Below are positions 48,263 through 61,600 of a stretch of DNA of 64,000 nucleotides, one piece after another. This DNA is from Anagrus nilaparvatae (lineage: Eukaryota > Arthropoda > Insecta > Hymenoptera > Mymaridae), in NCBI GenBank assembly GCA_022575985.1, contig JAKSXM010000007.1, forward strand, positions 6,450,501 through 6,514,500. The letters are read 5' to 3'. The notes under the pieces are model-generated. The model was given only the letters and a program-made list of their open reading frames with translations. It was not told the DNA's origin and made no database searches. Position 1 is the first letter of the stretch. Each line of letters begins with the position of its first letter. Position numbers and translations under genes: made by a program.

Positions 48263-49477
48263 AACAAGAAAATCAGTTTTTTGGACATTTCTCTGCAAGG
48301 ATTTGATGAAATCGCTTGAAATTAAAAACCCTGCAACTAGATCTGATTTCAAAAAATTTGGTCTAAGGGATTTTTGATTCATCGAGTAGGTTCTGAGAAC
48401 TTGAGGATACACTTTCTCGAACACATATCCCTACACACCAAGGCGCAATCTTTCTCAAAATTTTCTATAGAGGAAATCATTACATCAAAATGAGGTAATT
48501 ACCGGGTTTCCGTTAATACCTAAACGTGACCTGTTAACTAAAAAGTTAAGGCATTAAAATTTTTTGTACGAAGCCCCATTGGGGTCTTTATGTCCTACCC
48601 GAGGGGTGAAAAACAATTTTAAAAGCAATTGGAATCGGTTAACTTTTGCATTCTATAGCGAAAAAGTAAATAGGAGTTTTTTAATTAAATGCACCCGTTT
48701 CAAGTTACAGCCCTTAAAATTTGAAAGAGCTATGCATTATTAATTTGAGTTTTTAATTCATATAATTCTTTTTAAAACGAATTCGTTTTCGAATCCCTAA
48801 ATCAATTGATTCCAGTAGCTTTTAAAAGTTGCTTTACTTTGTCCAAAAAGTTTAAATGCCACAACTTTTTGGTTAAGGTTGTAAGGAAGCGAATTTCACA
48901 AAAATTTAGGTCACTTTTAGGTGTTGGTGGATAACTAGAAGGTCTGTGATGATAATAATGATTTCCTCTACTAATAGCTGATAATGAGCTATAATTCAAT
49001 ACGTTGATTAATTATTTTGTCATTATTTATGAACTGATTTAATACTTGGTTTAAGAAACTATCACTTTCTTCAAAATAAATATTTATAATAAGTTTTATT
49101 ATTGTCATTATTATTAATAGCGAAAAATAGGTATTATATTTCAAAAATTAAAAGAGATATCATGAAATAAAAGAAGTCCTTTGGTAGAGTATAGGTAAAA
49201 TATCGTTTTCTTATGAAAAAAATATAAGAAAAGATAAAAAAGACATTAAATTAGGGTATCTTATACAATACCATTTTTTAACGTAAATATCTAAAAATAT
49301 TCAACGAAAATTTCTTGTTCGCTAGATTATTTCTGGAACTAGTTAACTTCAAGCTGCAAAAATCCAAAAAATCCTCATCACCATGTGGTCGTTTTTAGAT
49401 CATAATTATATGATTGTGGCTCAAGCCTGAAATGCTCAACTATATAATATTCAATAATATTTGAAATGACACATAAT
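48263..49477. other. Intergenic, nothing recognised
   Basis: Minus-strand frames at 48104-48424 and 48802-48999 overlap the repeat or are stop-limited chance frames. No gene supported. Confidence 0.5.
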
Positions 49478-51026
49478 TATGTGCATTTCTACGAGAAAAT
49501 CCTTTTTATGAGCATGAAAATTGAAGAAAAAAAAATTTACGAGGCCGCGACTGCCGCCATGATTTTCTGGTAGTTTAAACCCTATAGAATGAAAAAAAAA
49601 AACGTGAACACGAAATCAGCGATAGATGCCAAAAAGATTTTGCCACTTTTATGTCAAAAACCGTGTTTTTGTATCTGAGCTACCCCAAATTTTCAAAATA
49701 ACTTTTTAAGTAAATTAAATTTTTAAAAATAGGTAGAAAATCTAATTGCCATGGGAAAATTAATCCAGAAGAAAAAAAAACTTTTCTTTTTCCGATGAAA
49801 TTTAGCCAAGTTATCGTCAATTTAAGATTTTACTCAAATTTGTCTTAAAAAAGATTGAAGTTCTATATTGAAAAATGCTTGTTTCTGAACTTTAAACATG
49901 CGTTACTCGCTTCATTTTCATCGTAAAATAATAATTTCTTTTTTTAAATCGATGTATTTTTCCCTGGCAATTCATTTCTTTATGAAAAAAATAATTTTTA
50001 TGAACCAAATTTCCATTATTAGGTCAAAAGCATTTGAAAACTGTAAGTAACAAAATTTACTTAACATAGTTTTTGACCTAAAAATTGAAATTTGGTCAGT
50101 AAAAATAATTTTTTTCTTGAAGAAATGAATACTAAGGGAAAAATTAATTGATTAAAAAACAAAATTTATTATTTTACGATGAAAATTAACCTTGTAATGC
50201 ATATTTCAAGTTCAGAAATAGGCTTATTTCAATAGAATTTCAATCATTCTTAAGACAAATTTGAGCAATATTATGCATTATTCGCTTGATTTTCATCGTA
50301 AAATAATAATTTTTTTTTTTTGAATCAACGAGTAAATCAATTAATTTTTCCTTGAGTATTCATTTCTTCAAGAAAGAAATCATTTTTATTGACCAAATTT
50401 CAATTTTCAGGTCAAAAACTGTGTTAAGTAAATTTTGCTACTTACAGTTTTTAAAGGCTTTTGACCTAAAAATTGAAATTTGGTACATAAAAGTGATTTT
50501 TTTTCATAAAGAAATGAATTGTCAGGGAAAAATACATCGATTAAAAAAAAAAATTATTATTTTACGATGAAAAAAAAGCGAGCAATGCATGTTTAAAGTT
50601 CAGAAACAGGTAATTTTCAAGGCTTGCGAATTTTCAATATAGAACTTCAATCTTTTTTAAGACAAATTTGATTAAAATCTTAAATTGACGATAACTTGGC
50701 TAAACATCGGAAAAAGAAAAGTTTTTTTTTCTTCCAGAGTGATTTTTCCCTGGCAATCAAATTTTTTACCTATTTTTGAAAATTTAATTTACTTAAAAAG
50801 TTTTTTTTTATAAATTTGGGGTAGCTCAGATACGAAAAACTCAGTTTTTGACATAAAAGTGGCAAAATCTTTTTGGCATCCATCGCCGATTTCGTGTTCA
50901 CCCTTTTTTTTGCATTCTATAGGGTTCAAACTACCAGAAAATCATGGTGGCAGTCGCGGCCTCGTAAATTTTTTTTTCTTCATTTTTGGTGCTTATAAAA
51001 AGGATTTTCTCGTAGAAATGCACATA
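49478..51026. mobile_element. 1.55-kb nested foldback element
   Basis: The outermost arms start TATGTGCATTTCTACGAGAA and end with the complement at 51026. They match over about 700 bp each with roughly 90% identity by eye around a centre near 50252. Inside are two further hairpins, 49917-50186 and 50294-50573, each about 270 bp with its own 125-bp arms; both start near CATCGTAAAATAATAATTT. A 90-bp segment around GACAAATTTGAG / TTCAGAAA occurs three times (about 49835-49925, 50180-50272 and 50565-50670). As a result hairpin plus segment forms a direct repeat of about 385 bp within the larger palindrome. No coding frame above 72 codons is present. Flanking target duplication is not evident. Confidence 0.85.
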
Positions 51027-54000
51027 TATACCTGTAGTATTTGTACCACTAAAACTATATTCTAGGAAATTATAAAAAATTAAAAACTCATTAATAATTA
51101 TTTTTTCATAATTATTTTTTATTTATTTTTTTTCTTATATTTTAAAATATTAAGATGTCAACACATTATATAAGCAAATTAAAAGAAATATAAATAATAA
51201 AATATCTTAGGTAAAAGTTATAAATAAAAAAAAAATTAAATTAAATTTTTTTTCTTCATTAATTATAAAAGAAATAAAATATAAAATATTTTTCAATTTT
51301 TCCAACAACAATTGTAATTTATTTTCATTTTTACTTGAACAATTAATTATATTCTACTTTTTATAAGCAGCCATCTACAATTTTTTTTGTTGTAAATTTA
51401 CTTTTTTAATAATTGATGTTGGCTTTTTATAACTAATTTATACAATCAGCAATCTTTTTTAAATAATGCAGGCAACATCATGTTTACATATTAGACTCAT
51501 AAGAATGCATATTTTAATAGCATATACTCGTATATAATTTTTTTTATTTTTTCTATTTTATTTATTTATTATAAATGCGAAGAGAGTGAGATTTTTTTAA
51601 AGATTTTACTTCTATATATTCTATTTTTTATTTTTTTGATGAGATACAAGATAAATTATACATATATTTTTTTAGAAAACTGGCCAACAATAGAGTATTT
51701 TTGATATTTTTTTTTTTCAATGAAATATTTAGGAAAAAATTTGAAATTTTTTTTTAGTTTTTTATATATACTTTATTATAAATAGTTATATTATCAATAT
51801 TCTCTTATTATAAAATCTTAATTTATTTACTTTTTTTTTTTTAATAATTTATATAAATATTTATATATAATTTTTATTCTCGAATAATAAAAGAACAAAT
51901 AATTAATAAAAAAAGCATTTACATATACTCATATAAGCGATACAATTTTTTTTTGGCTAAAATAAAATTTTACATACTTAATAATATAAAATTGCGATAC
52001 AAGACTTAAATTAAATTTCAAAATATACATATATGCTGCCTTCTTGATGGTTATTTAATAATAATTATTACTCGGTAGGAATTTTTCACATATATATATA
52101 TATTTCTATATGTACAAGTCTATTCAAGTACAAGATTAAATTTGTAAATTAAAAAAAAAAAATTATGCTTTAAGTTATCGTAAATAAATATTTTTGTCTC
52201 TTTTTAAAATGGCTCCGATATCAAGGTACGATTGAAGCTTTTTTAAAAATAATAATTACATATTATGATTAGCCTCAAATAATTTAGGTCTAAATTAAAA
52301 GAAATTCATCATTTTTGCAGGCTTTTTTTATATATATAATAAAATTCATCTTAACTTTTTTTCTGAAGCAATTAAATATTTTTTTTCTTTCTTCATTTTT
52401 CTTTATATATCATAAACAATTATTATGACTTTAACAATAGTTAAAAGCTATATATATATATATATTTTCTCATATATCGATTAAATCCCAAGTTAGCGCT
52501 AATATTTATTTAAAGCTTAAAATTAATTTACATGGCAGTCACTCACTGGCTCAATTTTTTTAAAATAAATTTTAAAATACAATAAAATTATTTTTTTGTT
52601 GCTAAATATACATTTTTAGCGCATACAAATCAAACAAAATTTCTATACATCATTAAATTAAATTACATTCATTTTTTGTTTTTCATATATAAAAAAATGA
52701 ACAACTGCACAGATTCATATTAATTTATACATAAATAATTATAAAACAGTGTTTTTTATATAAAAAATGGATATTTTCCAGTATTAAAAATTTTTATTTA
52801 AAGAAAATCTAGTAAATATTTGTTGCAAAAGGCAGTATTATTTAATTTTCTTTTATTTTTTTGAGTAACATTAGAATAATTATAATTATTATCATTATAA
52901 ATCTATGTTGACATACAAAATTTAAGAAAAAATTTTTCTTGTAAAATCAGTCCCTTATAAGGATTACGATATTGTTAGTATCTACTTTAAGGAAAAATTT
53001 TACTTAACTATATATCTTTCGTAACTAATTAAAGTTTTTATTTAAATATTGAATAGAAAAAGTGTCTGTGCACTAACTTAGGACAATTTATTTCAAACAT
53101 TGAATTTTGTTATTTTTTTCCATTTTAGATCTTCAAAATTGATAATATTTTTTAGCTCGATTTTAAGGTCTTAAATAAATGAGGGACCTTTTTTATACCA
53201 AAAAAATGTATAACATCAATTTATTTTAAGTAGAGTGATGAAAGGATGTTAACACCTTACAGTGACAAAGTAATGGACAACATTTCTAAACTTTGCTGTT
53301 GCAATTTTTAGCTGTAATTAAAAAAAAATTTTGATTATTAATTTTTTATGTTATTGCTGTTTTATATTTACTTAAATTTTAGTTCATTTTTCAATTACAA
53401 TAATTTTCAATTACAGAAAAATAAGTCTATGTAATAATATGATAGTTTATAGGCATACAATTTTTATTGAATTCATTCCTTACTTTCTTTTGATTCCTTG
53501 TTTTAAAATTCTTAATTTAATCTAAACTTATTATTATTCATGTTTAGATAATGCTCTAATCTTACTGAGGATTATACGTATCAATTATTCTAATTACATA
53601 TTTTTTTGCAATTAGTTTTAAGGAATTAGTCATCAATTTTATTATTTTATTAGATTTCTATTCTAAATTTTTAAATAACCAATTTCTAATTCAAATATAT
53701 TAATAAATTATTTAAAATACCAATGCAAATCCTAATATATTTTATTTCTGTAATACTTTGTATATTTCAAACAATTACAGGGGGTATAATAATTATTCAA
53801 TTTTTTAATGATAATAATTTTAAATTAATTTAATGAGGATAGTTACTAATTAATTAACACCCATGTTTTTATGAGTATATATCTTTATAAATGAGTGAAA
53901 AAATAAATATTGTAAAATAAAATATAAATTTACCATGTTCAAGCTTAAGAAAAGATACTACGACAGAAAAAAATGAATAATTTTTAAAATTAAAAAAAAT

Positions 54001-55078
54001 CAAGTTAACGCTTCAAATAAAAATTTTCAAATTTATAATAGTAGAGATTTTAATTAAGTTTCATGCACACTCCAAAAATAATTTATAAGACATTTGATTC
54101 TGAATATTTCAGACCATAAAACCACAACTATATGGTGTTTTCAAACACCAAAATACAAAAGGACTATTATTGAAAAAATTCAATTCAAGTCATTTCATGA
54201 GCTAATATTTATATACTTTTAAAATAAAAAATCATCATAATATGCATACAAATAGTACAAGTTTCTAGTGTAAGAATCAGCTTTATGTTACCTAAATATC
54301 GAATATTCTTCGTTTTAAATGTCAATGAATGATTATGATTATATTACTAGACAATTAGCGAAATGCAAATAATATTACGTAACAAAGCAATTAAAAAATA
54401 AAGAAAACACGGATTCTAAAATTATTGAATTTTATAGCAAAAATAAACCAAATTCAATTTTTAGCAAATAAATGAAAAATAAAAGAACTGTATGTAATAA
54501 TTATAATAAATTGTATCCAATTATGGATATGGACAAGTCCAGATTAGAACGGTCAGATAAAAAAATTTTACCTGCTTGCTCTATTATATCAAGAATTATC
54601 CAAAAATACTCTTGTTTTATAAATTTATATTTATATATTTACTATAATACCAAATTTAATATTTCATTCGTCATTCACAATTGGAAGAACATTATTAAAA
54701 CTTAAAAAAATAATACTAAAGATTTTGAGAAAGTTTTCTACAACTATTTTGACAAGTTAAAGAATGTGTTACATTTCATTTGTTTTCAAGCTCTTATGTG
54801 TAGATTTACCTAAAATCAATTATTTGAGCGAGTAATCGAGTAAACAATTTGAAGAGGATAAATTATTTTAAGTATATGTATTCACTGTATTCAAATAAAT
54901 ACGTTTTAGAAAAGAAAAATTTTTGTTTAACAGATATGTAAAGAAAATCTTTTTAGTGTAAAAATAAACCTCTGTTTTAAAAACAAAATATTCAAGTAAG
55001 AAACAGAAATACTAATAAAAAAATAAATAAAATGCAAATATATATATATAATTGCTGATTCGTGCAATTTAACAACGA
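51027..55078. other. AT-rich region downstream of beta-spectrin; probable 3' UTR plus intergenic DNA
   Basis: There are long A/T runs and short TA-repeats near 52090, 52460 and 55040. The 77-codon plus-strand frame at 54472-54705 has no family resemblance. The beta-spectrin 3' UTR should lie in the upper part; its polyadenylation site cannot be fixed from sequence alone. Confidence 0.45.
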
Positions 55079-55556
55079 TCACTTTTTAAAAAACTTTTTG
55101 TCGACTAACTCACCGCACAATAAATGTTGTTCCAATTGTGTAAACTCTACTTGTTCATTTATTGGTATATCGATTTCTACTTTTTGGTTTTTCTAAAATA
55201 CGATAAATTATATGATCGAATAATTTTTCGATATCAAATTCCCTATTGTGATGATCAGTAATAATATATTTAAAAAGCAATAAGTTTTAAGCAAAAATGA
55301 ATTGATTCTATTTATGAATTTCTAATGAAATAATATAAAAATAATTTTTATATAAATATAAATGAGAAAAAATAAAAATTTATGATATTTTTACAAAACA
55401 TTTAAATTAAAAACGTGAAGTAATGATGATGCTCAATATACTAGTAAAATTCAAGTATTTACTTATCCTAAACAATAAATATAATTATTTTCACCTCATA
55501 TAGCATATAAACATACTTTGCATTATAAATATTTACAACACTTCCTAATAAATTAC
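55079..55556 (-). other. Two possible extra coding exons downstream of beta-spectrin
   Basis: Minus strand: candidate exon A, 55495-55556, lies between acceptor CCGATAG and donor GTGAAA, is open for 20 codons after a 2-base partial codon, and contains SVVNIYNAKYVYMLYE. Candidate exon B, 55079-55192, lies after acceptor CGTATTTTAG, is open for 37 codons and ends with TGA; it contains VEIDIPINEQVEF and ends DKKFFKK. The phases fit each other (phase 0 join). Exon A enters in phase 1, the same phase as the beta-spectrin linker exons. They could be an alternative 3' end that bypasses the PH domain, the end of a separate gene, or chance in AT-rich DNA. I recognise no domain. Confidence 0.25.
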
Positions 55557-55670
55557 CTATCGGTAAAATAATAATTAGATTGATATTTTGAAATTTTCAA
55601 GTTAAAAAATTACTGATTTATAGAAGTAAAAAAAAAAATAGTCAATTAATTTTATAAAAACATAGTATAT

Positions 55671-58600
55671 TTACTTTTTCTTAAGTGTAAAAAAGCTGCG
55701 TCGTTTAGTTTCTGGTTGAGTTGGAGCTGGTAATGTATGTGCTCGAGATGAACCTGCTCCTGTTGTACCTTGTGCAACTTGATTCAGTACTGATACCCAT
55801 TCATTCATTTCGGCGTCATCTTTAGCTTGAAATAGGAAATCTACCCCACTTTGTGTCCTATAAACATTTAATTTAAAATTTATACTTACTTATGGAAAAA
55901 AATTTTTGATTTAAATAATTAAAAAAAAAATTTTACATACTTTACTCGGAAGACATGCTTTTTCTTTGTGTAATCATTAGCTACTTGTATGCTTGCCGAT
56001 CTTAAATCAAGTGGTGTTTCATTTTTATATGGTTGATCAGGATATGATTTGCAAGATTTTTGATCTTTAAATGCAATAAATTGTTGTCCTCGAACAACCA
56101 TATAAACTTTATCCCAAGACCTATTACTTGCTTTCTTTGTCGTACTTTCCCATTCATGTTTTCTAACAAGTGCTCCTTCAAATTCATCATCGCCAGGGCT
56201 ACGTTGCTCTGTGAAAAAATTTTCAGTTACAACTAAGACATTTTTCATTTATTCCTAGAAGACTAAGAAGAAAGTAAAAATAAAAAAAAAAAACATATAA
56301 ACTAACTATCCTAAATAATTCTAAAGATATTAAAAATAATTTCAAAGCTCAAGATTCAAGCTAAATAATCAAGCTTCATTCACTAAAATATTTATAAATA
56401 TATCTAAATAATATTACTAAATTAACTGATAATTAGCTTAAAATTTAGTTAGCTAACAATTGGCATGTTATAAAACAATTAACTTATTATAAATATAATA
56501 AATGTTCCATTTTTGTAGTTCGACCCTCGAAATAATTATAATTCAGGAAATAAACCTAAAAAATTATATAAAATTTACGAGCATAATAATTATATCTTAT
56601 ATTTAGGTCTCTGAAATTAAATAAATTAAATTAAATGCAGCTCTTCTCCATCATTCTGTAATATTTTATATTTTTAAAGTATGTAGTTTCTTGAAGAAGA
56701 AATCCAATTAGTGACAAAACTCACCAGAAAAACCATGTTCGTCATCGCTAGCAGCACTACGATCCAAACTTGGTGATTTTGCTGTTTTTTTCCAACGAAA
56801 ACTTCTAAATGGTGACTTACTACGACTCCTATCCTTACGTCTTAAAGTACCAGATTCAGAACCTCCTCTAGATGCTTTATATAATACAAATATATTTTAT
56901 GGTAGATTTGAGTTATAAATAATTATTCATTTAATTTTATCGATGCCATTTTTTCCTTATACCGCATATACTCTTATCTCCATATTATATAACTGATTAT
57001 TTTATTATGTACAATATAAGAAATAGGTACTATTAAGAATTAACTACTTTTGATTTACTTTTTTTTTAATTTACAATATTATTTGTAACGTGCACATGCA
57101 AAATAATATGAATTTAATTTACTGATTTGTTAAAATCATGCATATTTATACTTTTGAATTTATAGAGAATTTATATTTTCATCAAATATTAAAATTTTAA
57201 TATTTACTTGCTTTTCTGTACATTTATAAAGAAAATTATGACTGTATTTTATTTTTAAAAAAAATGAACTATAATATTTAATGTACGTTTGTTCGATAAT
57301 TAGGAAATTAATATCAATTGATTGTGGTTGTAAATAATAACTGTTTTTCAAAAAAAGAAAAATAACAAAGAGTCAAGCACCAGTGAGCATCAAATAAATA
57401 AATACGATTTCCGGTAATTGTGGGTCATTTATTAACTCTTTTAACTCCATGTATTAAAATTTTAAAATTTTTTATAACAGGGGATAAATTTTAAATCTTG
57501 TTAATTACTTACTTGACGGGATTGGAGTTGTTACTATTACTTGAGGTTTTGATTCAGTTATTTTAATTGGTATGGAAGTTTTTGATGGAATCTCTTTCCT
57601 TTCAGGTTTCTTAGCATGCACTACTAAATATGGGTTATTGATTTTATTATCATGCAATTAAATTTTTTTTATTAAATAATGTAATTTAAAAACAATGACA
57701 AAACAAATTTTTAGTTAAAAAAAAGACAAAAAACAAGATTAGTTAAGGCATAAAAATTTATGAAAAAATGAAAGAACATTAATAGTAATTACATAAAAAT
57801 AATGATGTACATTTTTAAATTAGTGTTATATATTATTAGAGAATCAAAGAAAGTATTGGTTATTGCTGTAAAATTTATTCATTGACTTAATTTTTTAATT
57901 TTCTATAACTATGCGTTACTTAATTATTTATTGTGCGATTTAATGTGTAATTACTACACTAAAATAAATGTGATGAATAAAATAATGTGCATCTGAAAAG
58001 ATTATTAATGAAAAAAAGTATTTATTAAACACCACTTAAGATTAATAAAATATAAAAATGTCCATGATGTTTCTTGTCCATCACCTGTGATAAAATTAAT
58101 AATAATTCTGATATGATTTGTTTTTACAACCACCAGTAGTTTTATTAAGCTAGAAAGTTTTATGAAAATTATAATAATATGAGCTGTAAATACAATATGA
58201 TTAATTCATAAAACTGCTGAACGATTCCATCACCTGATGATATATCCATAATACCTTATAATATATTGATAAAGCATTTTTAGTAGAAATTAGATAATTT
58301 TTAAATGTTAATATTAATAATAATAAAACAATAATAATTAAAACATTAGACTAATAAGCAATGCACTAATTAACAACTTGGACTAATATAATAAATATGA
58401 CGGAATTAACAACGGCAACGGGCTGACACTCACCTTCCGTTGGATAATCTTGAACTTGAATTGGTTTTGCTGAAGACTTACGCCTTGTAGCTGTGGTTTG
58501 TGCATTCCGTGCCGAGTTAGGTCATAATACGATAGGAGATTTGGAAAAAAAAAGAATTTTTTTCAAGGATTTAATAATTATTTGGATAGGTTAAGGTAAA

Positions 58601-61600
58601 ACAGAAACAAAACAGAAAACGTGCTGTTAGCAAAATCCATGCTCTTTTTTTACAAAACCCCTTTTTATTTTTAATCAAATCAGAAGGTTATATTTTTATT
58701 AATTAAAACATATATGATTTAACCCTTCTAATTTCATTATACATTATTAATTGATTAAAAAAGCTTTTCATTTTATTAATTGCAAAATTTTTACCAAATC
58801 ATTTTCAAACCGCAATTTTCATCAATGCAAAAATCTTTAATTTTAATTATTGAATTACTTTTTAAAAAATTTAAGAAAATTGTCAATTTAAATTTATTTT
58901 GTGCCGCATTATGTTATATTTTAAGCGAGTTTTCTTAGTGGGCACTTTAATTAATAATAAAATAATATAAAAACATAGTTTATGATTCTTACCAGTGTCA
59001 TCGTGATCTTTACTTTGGACACCATCTGCTTCCGCTCTAAAAAATAAAAAATCATTTTTAGTTTCATTTCAAATAGCTTTCAAAATAGTTTAAGCTTCAT
59101 AAAACTGAAAATAAAAATATACCTTTCGCTAGTTTCAACTGGACTAGAAATAGGTGTTGCTTTAGCTAATCGAGCAGCTTCTGCTGCGGCTGCTTCTTCT
59201 TGTTTACGCCTTTCCTCTTCTTCCCTTTCTTGTTCACGTCGTTTTAATTCTCGTAATTCAAACTATAAAATAAAAATTATTTTTAAATTATTTAAATAAA
59301 ATTTTGATTTAATTATTTGCTGATGATAAAAATTACCGTTGTGAGTCTTTGGAGTGCGCTGAATCTTTCTTCCTGAGCTGCAGCTGATTTTTCAAATGCT
59401 TCATGTTTTTTAATAAGATTTTCAACATCATCAATTGTGTGCTATTAAATTTGAAAGTTTTTTTTTTATTTTTATGTTTTACATGACATAAGATATCAAA
59501 AAAATAAAATATGAACTTACTCCAAGTTCTTGACTCATTAAATATGGTTCTTGTGCAATTAACCAAGCTTCTGCAACAGCTGCATCTCTTGCAAATTGGT
59601 ATACTTCCAGGACTATAAATTATTAAAATAATTAAAAAATGTATTCTTATTAAATTTATTTATTTTAAAATTATTTATTTTAAAAAAAAACTTACTTAGT
59701 TGTAGATTTTCCCATCGCTCTTCCCAACGATGTAATAGTGCATTTCTGTGATCATTAAGAGTAGCTAATTTTTCTTTGATTTGTGAACTAGCGTAGTGAT
59801 TTCTAGCAAGTAAATCTTTACCCAGACTCATGCAAGACAATAAATTATCTTCTCTGGCGTCTATTTCAGCTTTCAGGCTTTGATGGTTGTTCATTAATAA
59901 TTCAACACCTGATACATCTCTTGGTTTTTCAGAAGTATTCATTTGTCTTACTACATCATCCATCCAAATCATAAGATTCCTGACCATATTGAAGAATTTG
60001 AAAAGATCACCAGTATCTTCAAGTTTAGTCCTGCGTCCTTCACATAATGATTGCAAATTGTTCCATGCTGCAACCACTTCTGCTTCGCGATTTGTGATCT
60101 CTCTTGCTTTGTCTCCAGCATAACTTGCTTGTAATTTTGCTGATTCTTCTTGAATTTGTGTAACTTGACTTTGTAGTGATGATAAATCTTGTATGAAATT
60201 AGCGTGTTTTCGCTGTAACGTAGATACTGATCCAGCATCGCGTCCAAGATCATCAGATATTGTGTTTTGTTTTTCAAGAACTCTACTCAGTATGTCTTTA
60301 CAATCATGGAAGAATTTATGGAGCTCTCGACTTGCTGCTAACATTTGAGTACGAGTTTCAATAAGTTCTAATAAGTCTTGCCATACTTCATTTAAACCAT
60401 CTTTCCATTCTGCAATAGTAGCTGCATCTGAATGTCCAGCTCCTATCAACGAATCAGCTATTCCATTAACAGCATTTACTCTTTCAGAACCAATAGCTTC
60501 TGTGTCTCTAGCAAATTCTTTAAATCTTTCCCAAAGAAGAGTTACGTGATCATAATCTTGTCCTAGTTCATGACTTCCAGCAACTAATTCTCTTTCAGCA
60601 ATCCATTGTTCTAAATCATCAACCTCTCTATTCAACATAAATAGTTGAAGAGCTTCATCAAGTTTTGCTCTTCTTTCTCCGGCAAGATCTTTCAAACCAG
60701 CATACAATTTATCGACTTGAGACTGTTTAACAGCAATCTGATCAGCCAATGGATGTTGGTCATGAATCAACTGTCTAGCTGTTTCTCCAAGCTGCCTTAT
60801 GGTTTCAGCATAGTCCTCCACTGCATGCTCTAAGGATTCATGTTTCTTCATTAGATTTTGAGCAGAAATTTCATCTTTTCCTCTATCTTCTACCATCATA
60901 TACAGCTCTTGTTCACTCATCCAAGATTCTGCCTCAGTAGCATCAAAGAAGTATTGTTGAGCTTTTTCATTTTGAAGGAGATTAGCATTTCTTTCATCAA
61001 TAGCATGTTTCAATTCCTGCCATTTCTCCATAAGATCTGGTATGAGCGTTTTAAATTCTTGACTATCTTCATGACCTTCATCTATAAGTTTTTCTCCATT
61101 ATTACAGACTAAATTGATTCTAGGTTCATGGTTATCTATCTCAGTTCTGAGAGATTGATTCTTTTTCTTTAGCATATGAACATTAAATAATGAGTTTCCA
61201 TATTCTTGGCTCTTAGCTTGAGGCATTTTTTCAGCAATCCATAATTTTTCATCTTCAACATCTCTTCTGAATTGGAAGGCTTCTTTATTCTTTTCTAGTA
61301 ACCTTTGACGATCAACAAGTGGAGCTTTAAGTTGTTCAAACCTCTGAGCTACTCTCTCTTTCTTCATTTTTATTTCTTCCATTTTATTTTCTGGAACTGT
61401 TTGCTGAAGATGATCAGCTTGTTTGTCAAGTTCCGTGACCTGACGAGCTTTCACTGCCATTTGTGTTTCAATCATTTGTTGTTTTTGCATAAGAATATTA
61501 ACTGAAGCTAAATCTGAACCAGTATCAGTACTTTCAATTTGTTTTTCTAGATCATTTATCCAAGAATCAATATCATCACATGTTTGATGAATAAGAACTT

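Noticed and set aside
53255..53330. Minus-strand segment after TTACAG resembling a terminal exon
   Set aside because: Very short open length in the phase needed and no partner exon with firm boundaries.
54555..54625. Possible minus-strand exon reading WIILDIIEQA before a GTAAAA donor
   Set aside because: No proper acceptor. The better-placed AG upstream (TATTATAG) puts stops in every usable phase.
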